Assembly (NCBI RefSeq): GCF_024323335.1
Contig: NC_066585.1
Location: forward strand, 346,386,846-346,450,845
Origin: Lathyrus oleraceus
Lineage: Eukaryota > Streptophyta > Magnoliopsida > Fabales > Fabaceae
Reading direction: 5' to 3'
DNA: 64,000 bases
The notes under the pieces are model-generated. The model was given only the letters and a program-made list of their open reading frames with translations. It did no database searches and had not been told where the DNA came from. Below are positions 10,576 to 21,756 of the stretch, piece after piece (position 1 is the stretch's first letter; each line of letters opens with the position of its first letter). Made by a program: the position numbers and the translations under genes.

Positions 10576-10920
10576 CTCATGTGAACCCACAGTTTCACCA
10601 CTTCCACAATAAAGTCAACCATGCTATGAATGAATGCACACATACCAACACATATGCAATTAAGACCATCTATATACCGTCTTAACATCCCACATATCAC
10701 CATGACTCACAATCGGTACATATACACATTCATCACAACACATCAATTACGATTACATATACACATCCATTACCATAAATCATTCACAATTCAATAATGG
10801 TATACACACACATTCATACAATATATTATTCACCAATATAGGCCAATCATCAAATATGTACACATAGATTTCATTCCAAAACGCACACAAGATTTAAATA
10901 TCAATTTTTCACTTTTCAAA

Positions 10921-11117
10921 CAGTGTTAACCGGTTAACGCCCTGGGTTAATCGGTTAACGCAAAACAGAATGCGCTTCTTGGCAATTTATAACAGTGTTA
11001 ACCGGTTAACGCCCTGGGTTAACCGGTTAACGCAAGACAGAATGTAATTTTTTTTTAATATCGTAACAGTGTTAACCGGTTAACGCCCTGGGTTAACCGG
11101 TTAACGCAAAACAGAAA
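10921..11117 (-). repeat. Three repeats each carrying paired GTTAACCGGTTAAC palindromes
   Basis: Units begin CAGTGTTAACC at 10921, 10993 and 11067. Each holds two 14 bp perfect palindromes GTTAACCGGTTAAC separated by GCCCTGG, then GCAA(A/G)ACAGAA. Of six palindromes one is altered (GTTAATCGGTTAAC in the first unit). Units are spaced 72-74 bp by unrelated AT-rich sequence. They lie downstream of the TATA box in element orientation. Paired palindromes conserved within diverged spacers suggest protein-binding sites; that is inference. Confidence 0.9.
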
Positions 11118-11517
11118 GCTGTTCCTGCGCTAACACGAAACAGAATGCAGATTTCCCCGCATTTTTCATCGTTGGAGGACTTCCGGACCTCCGATTTCAA
11201 TTCCGTAAAAAGCTACACATTCAGAAAATTATGACTCATCCAAATATATATTCATTCACAGTTTTAGCATAATTTAATTATCATAATTCAAGAGTATTTA
11301 TCAAGACCTAATAACTCCAAACCATGCCAATTAAGGATTTCAACCTAAAACATGTTCCTATCCATTGACCCAATCATACTAACCCACAATGATAAGGATT
11401 TCCCCCCTTACCTTGTCAATTTGATGGAAACCCTGACTCCTCTTTACTTTTCCTCTCCTCTTTCTCTATTGCCTTCAGTGCTCAAGTGAATTCTAATTCT
11501 CACTTCCTTCACTCTTA

Positions 11518-11526
11518 CTATTTATA
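11518..11526 (-). promoter_or_regulatory. TATA box of Tekay LTR
   Basis: On the minus strand TATAAATAG, about 265 bp from the LTR start, just before CTCACTTCC-type sequence. It is the likely retroelement promoter. Confidence 0.6.
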
Positions 11527-11795
11527 ATAGTATTCTAGTTGGGCTTAAATCATCTAATTTAATCACTAGGCCCAATAATACCTAATATTTAAATACCTCT
11601 ATTTAAATTTAAATAATTAACCACTCACTATGCAACCAAGTTAATTAATTAATTCAATTATTTAATTAGTTCTCATATCCACTAGATAATGAATTAATAC
11701 ACCAATTAATTAATTAACACTCCACATAATTAAATTAAAATATCATAATAATAGTATAATAAATAAATACTTAAAAAAAATGGGTTGTTACAGAT

Positions 11796-12251
11796 ATGGC
11801 TCCCGATAGGGACCAACTAAGGGCCATGTCGCAGAAGGAGAAAGAAACATTCAAGGAGTACGCCCGGAGGTGGCGAGAATTGGCTGCACAGATTATGCCC
11901 CCGCTCGAAGAGAAGGAAATGACGAAGATCTTTCTCAAGACTTTAAGCTCTTTCTACTACGAGCGGATGATTGCTAGCGCTCCTTCTGATTTCACCGAGA
12001 TGGTGAACATGGGGATGCGTTTAGAAGAGGGGGTCAGGGAAGGGTGCCTGACCAGAGAAGAAGGCTCTTTTGCCAAACGCTATGGGGCATTTGCCAAGAA
12101 GAAAGATGGAGAAGCACATGTTGTGTCCTCCCATGTCAAACCAAGAAGACCCTCCGTGAAGAGGAAGACTGTGCGTCCGGCTAGTAACTAGTACCAGGTG
12201 GCTCATATAGCACCTGTCTTTAGAGAAAACCAACATTATCAACACCAGAAT

Positions 12252-12282
<31 letters not shown>

Positions 12283-13473
12283 GTCCGCAACAGCAGGCTT
12301 ACCAACCTCGAAACAACAATCAAACCAGCACTAGCTATGATAGGAAGAGGGTCACTTTTGATCATATTCCAATGACTTATGCAGAGCTATATCCTTCATT
12401 GATTTAAAGGAAGCTGATTACTCCACGTGACCCACCCGCTGTACTGACCAACCCTCAGTGGTGGTATAAGCCCGAGCTTTATTGTGTTTATCATTCTGGT
12501 GCTCCCGGACATGATGTGGAGAACTGTTACCCTCTCAAGACCAAGGTTCAAGACCTTGTTAGAAATGGTATTTTATTTTTTGAGGACGTAGGTCCTAATA
12601 TGAAGAAGAATCCATTGCCCGAGCATGGGAAATCTGCTATTAATATGGTTCAGGGTTTCCCTGGAAAATATAAGGTCAGATATGTCAGCCATATCAGACA
12701 ATCTTTGGTCGAGATGCATAGACTGTTATGTGGACACAGTCACTATGAGCATGACCATGACAGTTGTCGTGTATGCACTGTCAATGAGAGAGGATGTCGT
12801 CAAGTCAGGAAAGACATCCAAGAAATGCTGGATCAGGGTGTGATCGAGATACTTCAGAATCGTGATGAGGACAAAGTTAATGTTATGTCCCCTGTGTTCA
12901 GAATACCTGAGCCTGTTGTTGTCAGATATGATGGCAGCAAGCAGAAGGCCTCTCCTACTCTCATCATTAAGCCAGCTGGCCCTGTTCCTTACTCTTCTGA
13001 CAAAGATGTTCCCTATCGATATAATGCAGACGCATTAGAAGATGGGAAGGAGGTGCCTTTACCCTCAACTTCTGTTGTTAATATTGCTGATGTCAGTGGA
13101 TTGACCCGCAGTAGTCGTGTATTCTCGGCGCCGCCAAAACCCCAGGCTGACACCAGAAGAGCTGATGATGCTGATAGCGCTACCCGTCCTTTGGGGACTT
13201 CTTCTATTTCTCCGAATCCGGCACTTGTTGTTAATAGACCCGCCGTTGCTATTAGAACTCATGTCCCTGCTGGCCAGAATGGCATGATGAAAAAGGACTG
13301 TGATGAGATGTTGAGGCTCATCAAGAGAAGTGAGTATAATGTTGTAGATCAGCTGCTACAAACTCCATCAAAGATATCAGTGTTGTCTTTGTTGATGAAC
13401 TCTGAGCCACACCGTGAAGATTTGCATAGGGTGTTGGACGTGGCATACGTGGACCGTGATGTCACCATAGAAT
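11796..13473 (+). pseudogene. Ogre 2 gag (5' part missing)
   Basis: Gag core begins MAPDRDQLRAMSQKEKETF, continues with YARRWRELAAQI and SAPSDFTEMVNMGMRLEEGV, then a glutamine/histidine-rich stretch (12240-12330). The zinc knuckle follows as CVYHSGAPGHDVENC (CX2HX5HX4C form). A long linker carries VNERGCRQVRKDIQEMLDQGV and several proline/serine-rich segments. In-frame stops are at 12189-12191, 12405-12407 and 13471-13473; the last two sit in otherwise conserved sequence and read as glutamine or similar codons changed to TAG/TAA. The listed start is only the Tekay junction, not a true initiator. Confidence 0.88.
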
Positions 13474-14350
13474 AGTTTGATAGGATTGTTGCAAACATTA
13501 CTGCTTGTAACAACTTGAGCTTTTGCGATGTTGATCTTCCCGAGGAGGGAAAGGACCACAATTTGGCACTACACATCTTTATGAACTACAAGGATGATGC
13601 CTTGTCTAATGTGTTGGTAGACACAGGATCATCGCTGAATGTGTTGCCAAAATCCATGATGGCCAAACTTTCATACCAGGGGCCTCCCATGAGGCAGAGT
13701 GGAGTGGTTGTGAAAGCTTTTGATGGATTGCGTAAGACAGTGATTGGCGAGGTTGAACTCCCAATCAAGATAGGACCTAGTGATTTCCAGATCACTTTCC
13801 AGGTCATGGATATCCACCCATCATATAGTTGTTTGTTAGGCAGACCATGGATTCACGAGGCATGTGCCGTGACATCCACCCTACACCAAAAGTTAAAGTT
13901 CATCAAGAACAAGAAGTTGGTGGTGGTAGGGGGAGAGAGGGCTCTCTTGGTGAGCCATCTGTCTTCCTTTTCTTACATTGATGTTGAGGACGAGGTTGGG
14001 ACGTCGTTCTAAGCCTTGTCTATTGCTGAGCCTTCTAAGAAAGGAACTTCTTCATTTGCATCCTACAATGATGCGAAGTTGGCCATTGAGCATGGCACGA
14101 CTACTAGTTTAGGATAAATGATTAAGCTGGAAGACAATAAATCCCGGGCTGGCATAGGGTACTCTTCAGGCACTTTCAACAAGCACGGTCTGTTTCAGAG
14201 TGGTGGTTTCATCCACACGGTTGAAGACCAAGAGGCAACTGCTATAGTGGAAGAGGATGTAGAGGAAGGTTCTGGCAACTTTATCGTCCCTGGAGGAGTC
14301 TGCAATAATTGGGTCGTTGTTGATGTTCCAACAGTTGTCCATAAGTCCAC
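13474..14350 (+). pseudogene. Ogre 2 aspartic protease, end of gag-pro exon
   Basis: Retropepsin-type protease with catalytic LVDTGSSLNVLP near 13612-13650, flap region VVVKAFDGLRKTVIGEVELP, and the closing motif SCLLGRPWIHEA. It cleaves the polyprotein. The frame is shared with gag; in-frame stops lie at about 14010-14012 and 14115-14117. The tail (SGTFNKHGLFQSGGF, then VNNWVVVDVP-like) leads to the donor splice site after TCC AC at 14350. Upstream of 13515 the same frame has ITACNNLSFCD. Confidence 0.9.
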
Positions 14351-14615
14351 GTAATGTTCATTTTTGTTTAAAAACCCTTCTCCCATGCCAAAATAAGAAG
14401 TGATGACATTGTTGGCACATAAATACAATGATATTCATTCAATAAATTCATGTTAAATGTTTGTTTTTCCAAATTATTTTCACTTTTTGCTTTTTGCATG
14501 AAATTGGTGATCACATAAAACCCTAAAAAGAGAATAAAATCAATATTTTCATCTGCATAATGATTTGCTTTGTTTGAATTCTAATATCTCTTTTATATCC
14601 AAAATTATTATGCAG
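14351..14615 (+). other. Ogre intron between pro and RT (265 bp)
   Basis: Donor GTAATG at 14351, acceptor TTATTATGCAG ending 14615, AT-rich and stop-filled between. Joining 14350 to 14616 keeps codon phase: TCC AC+G TTG ATC AAA reads into the frame that carries RT, RH and IN. The protease frame and the RT frame differ by exactly what this splice corrects. An intron at this place has been shown experimentally in other Ogre elements; here both sites are intact. Confidence 0.9.
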
Positions 14616-15690
14616 GTTGATCAAACCCATTGAACATAATGATCCAACACCATCTCCCAACTTTGAGTTCCCTGTATTTTAGGCCGAGGAAGATGATGTT
14701 GAAGAGATTCCTGATGAGATTACCCGTCTGCTTGAGTATGAAGAGAAGATCATTCAGCCACATCTTGAGAATCTGGAAACAGTCAACTTGGGGTCTAAAG
14801 ATTGTGTTCGCAAAGTGAAGATTGGAGCCCTCCTGGAAGAATCTGTTAAGAAGGGGTTGATTGAGTTGCTACGAGAATACGTCGACGTCTTCGCCTAGTC
14901 ATATGAAGACATTCCTGGTCTACATACTGATATCGTACAACATTTTCTGCCTTTGAAGCCTGAGTGTGTGCATGTGAAGCAAAATTTCAGAAGAACTCAT
15001 CCTGACATGGCAGTGAAAATTAAAGAAGAAGTTCAGAAGCAAATTGATGCGGGGTTTCTGGTGACTTCTACATATCCTCAATGGATGGCCAATATTGTGC
15101 CCGTGCCTAAGAAAGATGGAAAAGTCCGAATGTGTGTGGACTATAGAGACTTGAATAAAGCTAGTCATAAAGATGATTTTCCTTTACCACATATTGATAT
15201 GTTGGTAGATAATACAACTAAATTCAATGTCTTCTCATTTATGGACAGATTTTCCGGATATAATCAGATCAAAATGGCACCCGAGGATATGGAGAAGACA
15301 ACATTCATCACACCTTAGGGAATATTCTGTTATCGAGTGATGCCTTTCGGTTTGAAGAACGCCGGAGCCACGTATCAATAAGCTATGACTACCTTGTTTC
15401 ACGATATGATGCACAAAGAGATCGAGGTATATGTTGATGATATGATTGCAAAGTCGAGAACGGAAGTTGAACATGTAGAGCACTTGTTGAAGCTTTTTCA
15501 GCGTTTGAGGAAGTATAAGCTTCGTCTGAATCCTAACAAGTGTACATTTGGAGTCCGTTCCAGCAAGTTATTGGGCTTTATTGTCAGCAAAAAAGGTATT
15601 GAGGTTGATCCTGCAAAGGTCAAAGCAATACAAGAGATGCCTGCGCCCAAAACTGAGAAGCAAGTCTGAGGTTTTCTTGGCCGCTTGAAT
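14616..15690 (+). pseudogene. Ogre 2 reverse transcriptase
   Basis: The exon opens LIKPIEHND, an acidic linker, then RT proper: VKIGALLEESVKKGLIELLREY, the fingers region WMANIVPVPKKDGK, CVDYRDLNKAS, FMDRFSGYNQIKM, VMPFGLKNAGATYQ and the catalytic YVDDM at about 15427-15441. It ends with LLGFIVSKKGIEVDPAKV. Nonsense codons are TAG near 14681 and 14896, TAG at 15316, TAA near 15379 and TGA at 15667-15669. Most replace a Trp or Arg expected from family context (for example FA-stop-SYEDIPG), consistent with G-to-A or C-to-T changes. No frameshift is seen. Confidence 0.9.
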
Positions 15691-16320
15691 TATATTTTTA
15701 GATTCATATCCCATATGACTGCCACATGTGCGCCGATATTTAAGCTCCTTCAGAAAGATCAGTCTCATGATTGGACCGAGGACTGCCAAAAGGCCTTTGA
15801 CAGCATTAAAGAGTATTTTTCTGAGCCTCTGATTCTGTCCCCGCATGTGGAAGGGAGACCGTTGATTATGTATCTGACAGTTCTCGAAGACTCAATGGGT
15901 TGTGTCCTGGGTCAGCAAGACGAATCAGGAAAGAAAGAGTATGATGTCTACTACCTGAGTAAGAAGTTCACTGAGTGTGAGTCGCGATACTCGATGCTTG
16001 AGAAGACATGTTGTGCTTTGGCTTGGGCAGCTAAGCGCTTACGCCAGTATATGTTGAATCATACGACTTGGTTGATATCCAAAATGGATCCAATCAAGTA
16101 TATCTTTGAGAAGCCTGCTTTAACTGGGAGGATTGCCCGTTGGCAGATGTTGTTGTCTGAGTATGATATTGAGTATCGAGCTCAGAAAGCTATTAAAGGT
16201 AATATCTTGGCTTACCCCTTGGCACATCAACCAATTGAGGATTATCAGTCTGTTCAGTACGACTTCCCTGATGAGGAGATTCTGTATTTGAAGATGAAAG
16301 ATTGCGATGAGCCTACGCTC
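15691..16320 (+). pseudogene. Ogre 2 RNase H
   Basis: RNase H follows RT in frame: FRFISHMTATCAPIFKLL, then YLTVLEDSMGCVLGQQDE at the first catalytic strand (the usual Asp is not evident, as in many Tat elements), YYLSKKFTECESRYSMLEKTCCALAWAAKRL (helix with Glu), and a long tail DYDIEYRAQKAIKGN-type. In the Tat lineage this domain is degenerate and backed by the second, archaeal-type RNase H downstream. Open through this whole piece. Confidence 0.85.
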
Positions 16321-16740
16321 GATGAAGGGCCAGAGCCTGGTTCCCGATGGAGCATGGTGTTTGATGGTGCTGTAAATCAACATGGAAATGGTATTGGGGC
16401 AGTGATTATTACTCCTCAGGGCACACATTTTCCTTTTACAGCAAGGCTAACTTTCAAATGCACGAATAATATGGCGGAGTATGAGGCATGTATTATGGGT
16501 TTGGAAGAATGTATTGATCTTAGGATCAAACATCTTGATGTTTATGGTGATTCGGCCCTTGTTGTTAATCAGATAAAGGGTGAATAGGAGACGAATCAAC
16601 CTGGCCTCATCCCATACAGAGATTATGCGAGGAGGATTTCAACTTTCTTTACTGAGGTTGACTTCCATCATATTCCTCGAGATGAGAATCGGATGGCAGA
16701 TGCTCTTGCTACGCTTGCTTCAATGATTGTGGTGAAGTTC
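16321..16740 (+). pseudogene. Ogre 2 archaeal-type RNase H (aRH)
   Basis: Starts around GSRWSMVFDGAVNQHGNGIGAV (catalytic Asp in FDGA), then TNNMAEYEACIMGLE (Glu) and LDVYGDSALVVNQIKGE (Asp), closing with HIPRDENRMADALATLA (Asp). A TAG at 16585-16587 replaces the Trp expected in KGE-W-ETNQPG. Possession of a second RNase H is a hallmark of the Tat lineage and supports the family call for all four Tat-type elements in the window. Confidence 0.9.
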
Positions 16741-18075
16741 TGGAATGAAGTCCCCAACATCACTGTAATGCGCTTGGATAGACCGACTCATGTATTTGCA
16801 GTAGAGGAAGTAAAAGACGATAAGCCATGGTATTATAATATCAAGTGTTTTCTTCAGAGTCAGATTTACCCGTCTGGGGCATCTGTTAAAGACAAGAAGA
16901 CTTTGAGGAGATTATCAGGCAGTTTCTACCTCAATGGCTATGTGCTTTATAAGAGGAATTTTGACATGGTTTTGCTCAGATGCATGGATAGACATGAAGC
17001 AGACCTGTTGATGACTGAAGTCCATGAGGGTTCATTTGGTACTCATTCCAATGGACATGCCATGGAAAGGAAGATGTTGAGAGCAGGCTGCTATTGGCTG
17101 ACAATGGAGTCTGACTGCTGCAAATATGTGAAGAAATGCCATAAGTGTCAGATATATGCGGATAAGATTCATATTCCCCCGACACTTCTAAATGTGATTT
17201 CATCACCATGGCCTTTCTCTATGTGGGGGATTGACATGATTGGCATGATAGAGCCAAAGGCGTCCAACGATCACAGGTTTATTCTCGTAGCAATTGATTA
17301 CTTTACCAAGTGGGTTGAAGCGGCATCATATGCGAATGTGACCAGGCAGGTGGTTGTGAAGTTTATCAAGAATCAACTTATATGCCGTTATGGTGTGCCA
17401 GATAAGATCATTACTGATAATGGATCTAACTTGAACAACAAGATGATGAAAGAGCTGTGTAGCGAGTTCAAGATTGCACATCATAATTCTTCTCCTTATA
17501 GACCCAAGATGAATGGGGTTGTTGAAGCTGCTAATAAGAACATCAAGAAGATTATTCAGAAGATGGTCGTTACGTACAAAGATTGGCATCAGATGCTACC
17601 ATTTGCTTTGCATGGCTATCGTACATATGTCCGCACTTCAACAGGGGAAACCCCTTTCTCTCTTGTTTATTGCATGGAGGTTGTGCTCCCCGTGGAGGTT
17701 GAGATTCCATCAATGAGAGTCTTGATGGAAGCCAAGTTGACTGAGGTTGAATGGGTTCAGAGTCGTTATGACCAGCTGAACTTAATTGAAGAGAAAAGAT
17801 TGACTGCCATGTGCCATGGTCAGTTATATCAGCAGAGGATGAAGAAAGCCTTTGATAAGAAGGTCAAGCCTCGTGTGTTCCGAGAAGGTGATCTCGTGCT
17901 CAAGAAAGTTTTGTCTTTCGCGCCCGATTCCAGGGGCAAGTGGACTCTAAATTATGAAGGTCCATATGTTGTTAAGAGAGCCTTTTCAGGCGGTGCTTTG
18001 ATACTTACAACTATGGATGGGGAGGATTTCACTCGTCCTGCAAATTCAGATGCAGTCAAGAAATACTTCGCCTAA
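16741..18075 (+). pseudogene. Ogre 2 integrase, uninterrupted
   Basis: The frame is open from the last aRH stop to its natural TAA at 18073-18075. The zinc-binding region is VHEGSFGTHSNGHA with CHKCQIYADK. DDE core: WGIDMIGMIEP (first D), IITDNGSNLNN (second D), NGVVEAANKNIKK (E). C-terminal: REGDLVLKKVLS and GKWTLNYEGPYVVK, ending AVKKYFA. All catalytic residues are kept, so integrase is the best-preserved part of this element. There is no chromodomain. It is the reference for the deletion in Ogre 1 integrase. Confidence 0.92.
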
Positions 18076-18089
18076 AAAATAAAAATAGA

Positions 18090-18280
18090 ATAGCTCGCTA
18101 AGTTGAAAACCCGAGAGGGCGGCTTAGGCAAAAATGAGCGTCTCGGTGGATTGAAAACCCGAAAGGGCGATCCAAGCAAAAGTTAGAGACATAAAAAAAA
18201 TGAATATATATATATATATATATATATCCCGCTAGATTGAGTACCTCACCCTAGGGCAATCTAGGCAAGAATTAGGGATT
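18090..18280 (+). repeat. Three hairpin units just after the Ogre 2 pol stop
   Basis: Same unit type as 1050-1255. Stems: CTAAGTTG 18098-18105 with CGGCTTAG 18120-18127 (8 pairs, two T-G); TGGATTG 18147-18153 with CGATCCA 18168-18174; CTAGATTG 18232-18239 with CAATCTAG 18257-18264 (8 perfect pairs). Each is preceded by a CTCG/CCCG-like start and followed by a GCAAAAAT-like tail. An AT microsatellite separates units two and three. Confidence 0.8.
18203..18227 (+). repeat. AT microsatellite
   Basis: About 12 AT units between two hairpin units of the Ogre 2 3' UTR. Confidence 0.95.
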
Positions 18281-20668
18281 TGGCAAGTAACTGCATCCTG
18301 ACAAGACTTTGTTTTTTCAAGCTGTCAATCTGTCAAAGATTCTCGCTCAATCATCGTTAACTGAAGCTCGAATACAGTGGATTCAGAGTTGGTGGAGAAA
18401 TGGTCATTATGTTCAATGTAGCCTTTTTCCAATATATATCACCAATTTCAAATTTGTAAAGATCCGTGGAGTCTTTCCATTTGCAGACTACCATTCCATC
18501 AAATAAATTTGAGCCTTTATCTAATTCTTTGCACTCTTATTTGGTTTTGTTTAACAAATGTTTGCGTGTTTTAATTAATAAACATCATTGTTTTAAATAA
18601 ATAAAGTTTTTAAACTATTTTTAAACAAAGTGAACATTCACAAAAGACTGAAAAGGATAAATGGAATGTATTTAGTGCTCTCCCAAGGATAGTATGATCT
18701 CCAAAAGGGTAAGACATTTGTTCATATTCCTAGCATATTTGTATCCTCTTCATCATCCTTCAGGTTGTCTCCTCAGTGAGTGCAGGAAGGTAATATGCCA
18801 CCAAAGTCCTCGACAGGTCTGGAGTTTGGGTCTCAGTCTTCTAGCTCCCCAGTGAGTCTGGATCTAGCATCTGTGTTATCAATCATATGGTTGTCATCCC
18901 TTGTGTAGATTCACCTAAAATCCCTTATAGATTGATAAATTGATATGCTATCTCTTCGAGGAAGTTGGTTTTCCCTCGTCTGAGATTAGAAATCTCCCGC
19001 AGAGTGAGCAGGAATTCCCAACATGAGTGGAATTTTCAACAAGTTGGTTTGTAGCTTATCCCCAGTGGATTCCCATTAGACTTCCCCAGTTTGGTCACCA
19101 GCAGGTTATCTCCAGCTGATCACCCACAGGTTATCCCCGGATCAGTCATCAGCATTTTTTCCCCAGTGGAGCTGCCTGATCGGAGCCTGATTGTTGTTAC
19201 TTCCTCCTTCTCGAATAGTTTGCTCCCAACAGAGCGGGTGATGAAAAGGTTTATTTTCTATCCCCAACGGAGCGTTGTTTCTCTTCCTCGGCAGAGATTG
19301 TTTCTCCAGCAGTATGAGGAAATGTGATGGTTATTGGAACTTCTGTTTGATGGATTATTCCCCACAGAGTTTCATATCTTTCCTCGGTTATTCCCCGGTA
19401 GAGTTACTTCTACGGTGGATCTTATCCGTGTTTAGTTCCCCTAGCTAAGGCTCTACCTGATCTTAGTTTGGCTTTGGAACCTCGAGGAAGATGTGTTGAT
19501 TCCTTCCCAGTGGAGTGAGTGGTTCTCCTTCTCCACAGCAGAGACATTCCTTCCGTGTTTAGAAGTGAATACTTGTTTGATGTGCTTCTGTTTAGTGGTT
19601 GTTCCCCACATAACTCCACATCACCCCCTGATAAGATCCCCAGTAGATTTCTTCTCCGACTGATCTTATCCTTGTCTCTGCATACTGTTAGAAGATCCCC
19701 AACTTTGGTGATTGTGATCCCTTGCTTATTCCCAACAGCGGTCGCTGATCCCCGGTGATCCTGCTTGTTCCCCTAGTAGTGATCTTTGTCCCTGGCAGCG
19801 ACTTTGCTCGATCCTCAGCATTGGTCTTTCTCCCCTACAGAGATTGGTGTTTCCTGGTGTTTGTTGCCCCCACCAGTTGGATTTCTCCTGTGGGCTCGGC
19901 TTTCTCTTTTGAGATGTTGTACCGGATGTCTGTCCATTGATTCTTGGACCTGTTTGTGTTAGATATGTCTGTTTGTCAGCATTAATCGTACATAAACTAC
20001 GCATATACATACATAATTACAGCATTCAGATAGTCATGTTGCATTTTTTTGCCATGTATCTTTGCTTGACATCTCCTGCTAGATGGTGAAATATTTCCCC
20101 AAGCAGATGTTTGTGTCTGATCTCTCCACATAAAGTCAACCCTATAGACAGAAAGTGTCTGTCTTTTCTTCCATATTCCCCCATTGAGCTATGTCCTCGT
20201 GGATGATTATTGCTTCAGTTTCCTCCCTAAATATGTATTGGGATGGAATTACTCCCCTGAGTTATATCCTCATTGGGTTGAGTCTTGTTTCATTGCGTCT
20301 CTCTAGTTTGTTCCTAGACTGACTCTTTTCTTGTTATTTCCCCTGCACTTCCCCGTAGTTTAGATGAATGATTGCTCAGTAACCAGTAATTGTCCATCTT
20401 TTCCCCGGCGGAATTTTGTTGCCTTCTACCCAGTAACTGGTAGTTATAAGTCCTATTTATGTGGTTTTCTACCCAGTAACCGGTAGTTGTGAACCTCATT
20501 TTGTCCCCTCGCATAGTTAACGTTGTTGTTCATCCTAACTGATGATGGTTACTCTGTTTTTTGGTTTTCTATCCAGTAACCGGTAAATGTAATTCCCTCC
20601 TTGTTGGTTATCTTTATCCAATATTCGGTATTGATAGTCCTTCATTTTTTAAGTATACCACCCAATAA
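18281..20668 (+). other. Ogre 2 3' untranslated region, part 1
   Basis: No gene seen. Two motif families recur. From about 18750 to 20050, TCCCCAG(T/C)(A/G)GAG-like motifs appear every few dozen bases (for example ATCCCCAGTGGATTCC, TTCCCCAGTGGAGCTG, ATCCCCAACGGAGCG). From about 20370 a CCCAGTAACCGGTA motif recurs (20429, 20472, 20572, 20661). The open frames here are by-products. Confidence 0.6.
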
Positions 20669-20676
20669 CCGGTGAT
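20669..20676 (+). other. hAT target-site duplication, left (CCGGTGAT)
   Basis: The 8 bp left flank CCGGTGAT matches the right flank CCAGTGAT (25031-25038) at 7 of 8 positions. Eight bp is the hAT standard. Confidence 0.85.
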
Positions 20677-20691
20677 TAGGGCTGGAAATGA

Positions 20692-20968
<277 letters not shown>

Positions 20969-21470
20969 TTAAATCATATATCTCAATAGTATCATTTAAA
21001 AAAATAATGTATAGATTTTAACCTTTTAATTTATCAAATTAAATATTTAAAAAAATACTTGTGACATTTTTTTATACAAATTAAAATACTTTTAACTAAA
21101 AAAAAAACATAATGCACCGTGACTTTTAATTTTAAAGTGTCATTTTAAACTACTTCTAAATTTGTTTTTTAAACTACCACTTTAAAAATAACGTTTTTTA
21201 AATATTGTACCATTTATATGATTTAATTTGTATCCTTTTATGTTATTTTTGACTTTATTATTATTATTAACTATTTTTAAGATTTTAAATATGCCCATTT
21301 ATTAGTATTGCATTTTCCAAAAGCAAAACCTTTAGTATTCCTTTTTAGATTTTAGGTTTTAGAGAACTTGCTTCATCCTTCATATTACGTATTTTCAGTG
21401 TTTGTTCTCTATTCTGAAGAAAAAAAACTTTAACTCTTTCTTCCAGATTCAACAATTTTTTTCAATAGAG

Positions 21471-21754
21471 GTAAATATTATCATTCTCATCATATGATTG
21501 TTTTAGTAGCTTTGTCATTTTTTACTGTGTTCTGAATATGTTGAATATGTTTTTCCTGTATATAATGAACTATAACTCTGCTATGAGGATTTTATTTATT
21601 TTCTTTGTTTTGTATATGTTCTTTCTGAATCTATTTTTCTTGGTTTGAACTAAATATATAACTCTGTTATGAGAATTTTTTTATTATGTTATATTTAAAA
21701 AATTTAATGATTTTTTTAATGGAACTTGTGGTTTTATTTATTTTTCTATTGTAG
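21471..21754 (+). other. Putative 5' UTR intron of the hAT transposase gene
   Basis: Donor AGAG|GTAAAT at 21471, T-rich tract and acceptor TTCTATTGTAG at 21754, 3 bp before the transposase ATG. The interval is AT-rich and has no coding potential. Inferred from splice consensus only. Confidence 0.5.
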
Positions 21755-21756
21755 AT

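Larger units (their letters stand above)
4925..11792 (-). mobile_element. Tekay-like chromovirus (Ty3/gypsy), minus strand, 3' LTR truncated
   Basis: The element reads right to left: 5' LTR (9638-11792), methionine-tRNA-type primer site (9619-9634), single-frame gag-pro-RT-RH-IN with a C-terminal chromodomain (9529-5132), polypurine tract, and the first 165 bp of the 3' LTR (5089-4925). It is cut there by the end of Ogre 1. The 165 bp shared by the two LTRs differ at one site by eye, so the insertion is recent. All coding pieces lie in one frame, interrupted by three nonsense codons. It sits in the gag gene of Ogre 2; the 5 bp right flank, GATAT (11793-11797), is the expected target duplication. 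Tekay rather than another chromovirus is inferred from overall protein style. Confidence 0.88.
9638..11792 (-). repeat. Tekay 5' LTR, 2,155 bp
   Basis: Element-orientation start TGTAACAACCC (11792), end GGGGTGTTACA (9638). It holds a TATA box, an AT-rich beginning, the GTTAACCGGTTAAC array (10921-11117) and a 69 bp tandem duplication (10438-10575). I see no gene in it. Confidence 0.9.

Noticed and set aside
10921..11117. CRISPR-like repeat/spacer array
   Set aside because: Only three units, inside a eukaryotic LTR, with palindromic repeats and no associated genes.
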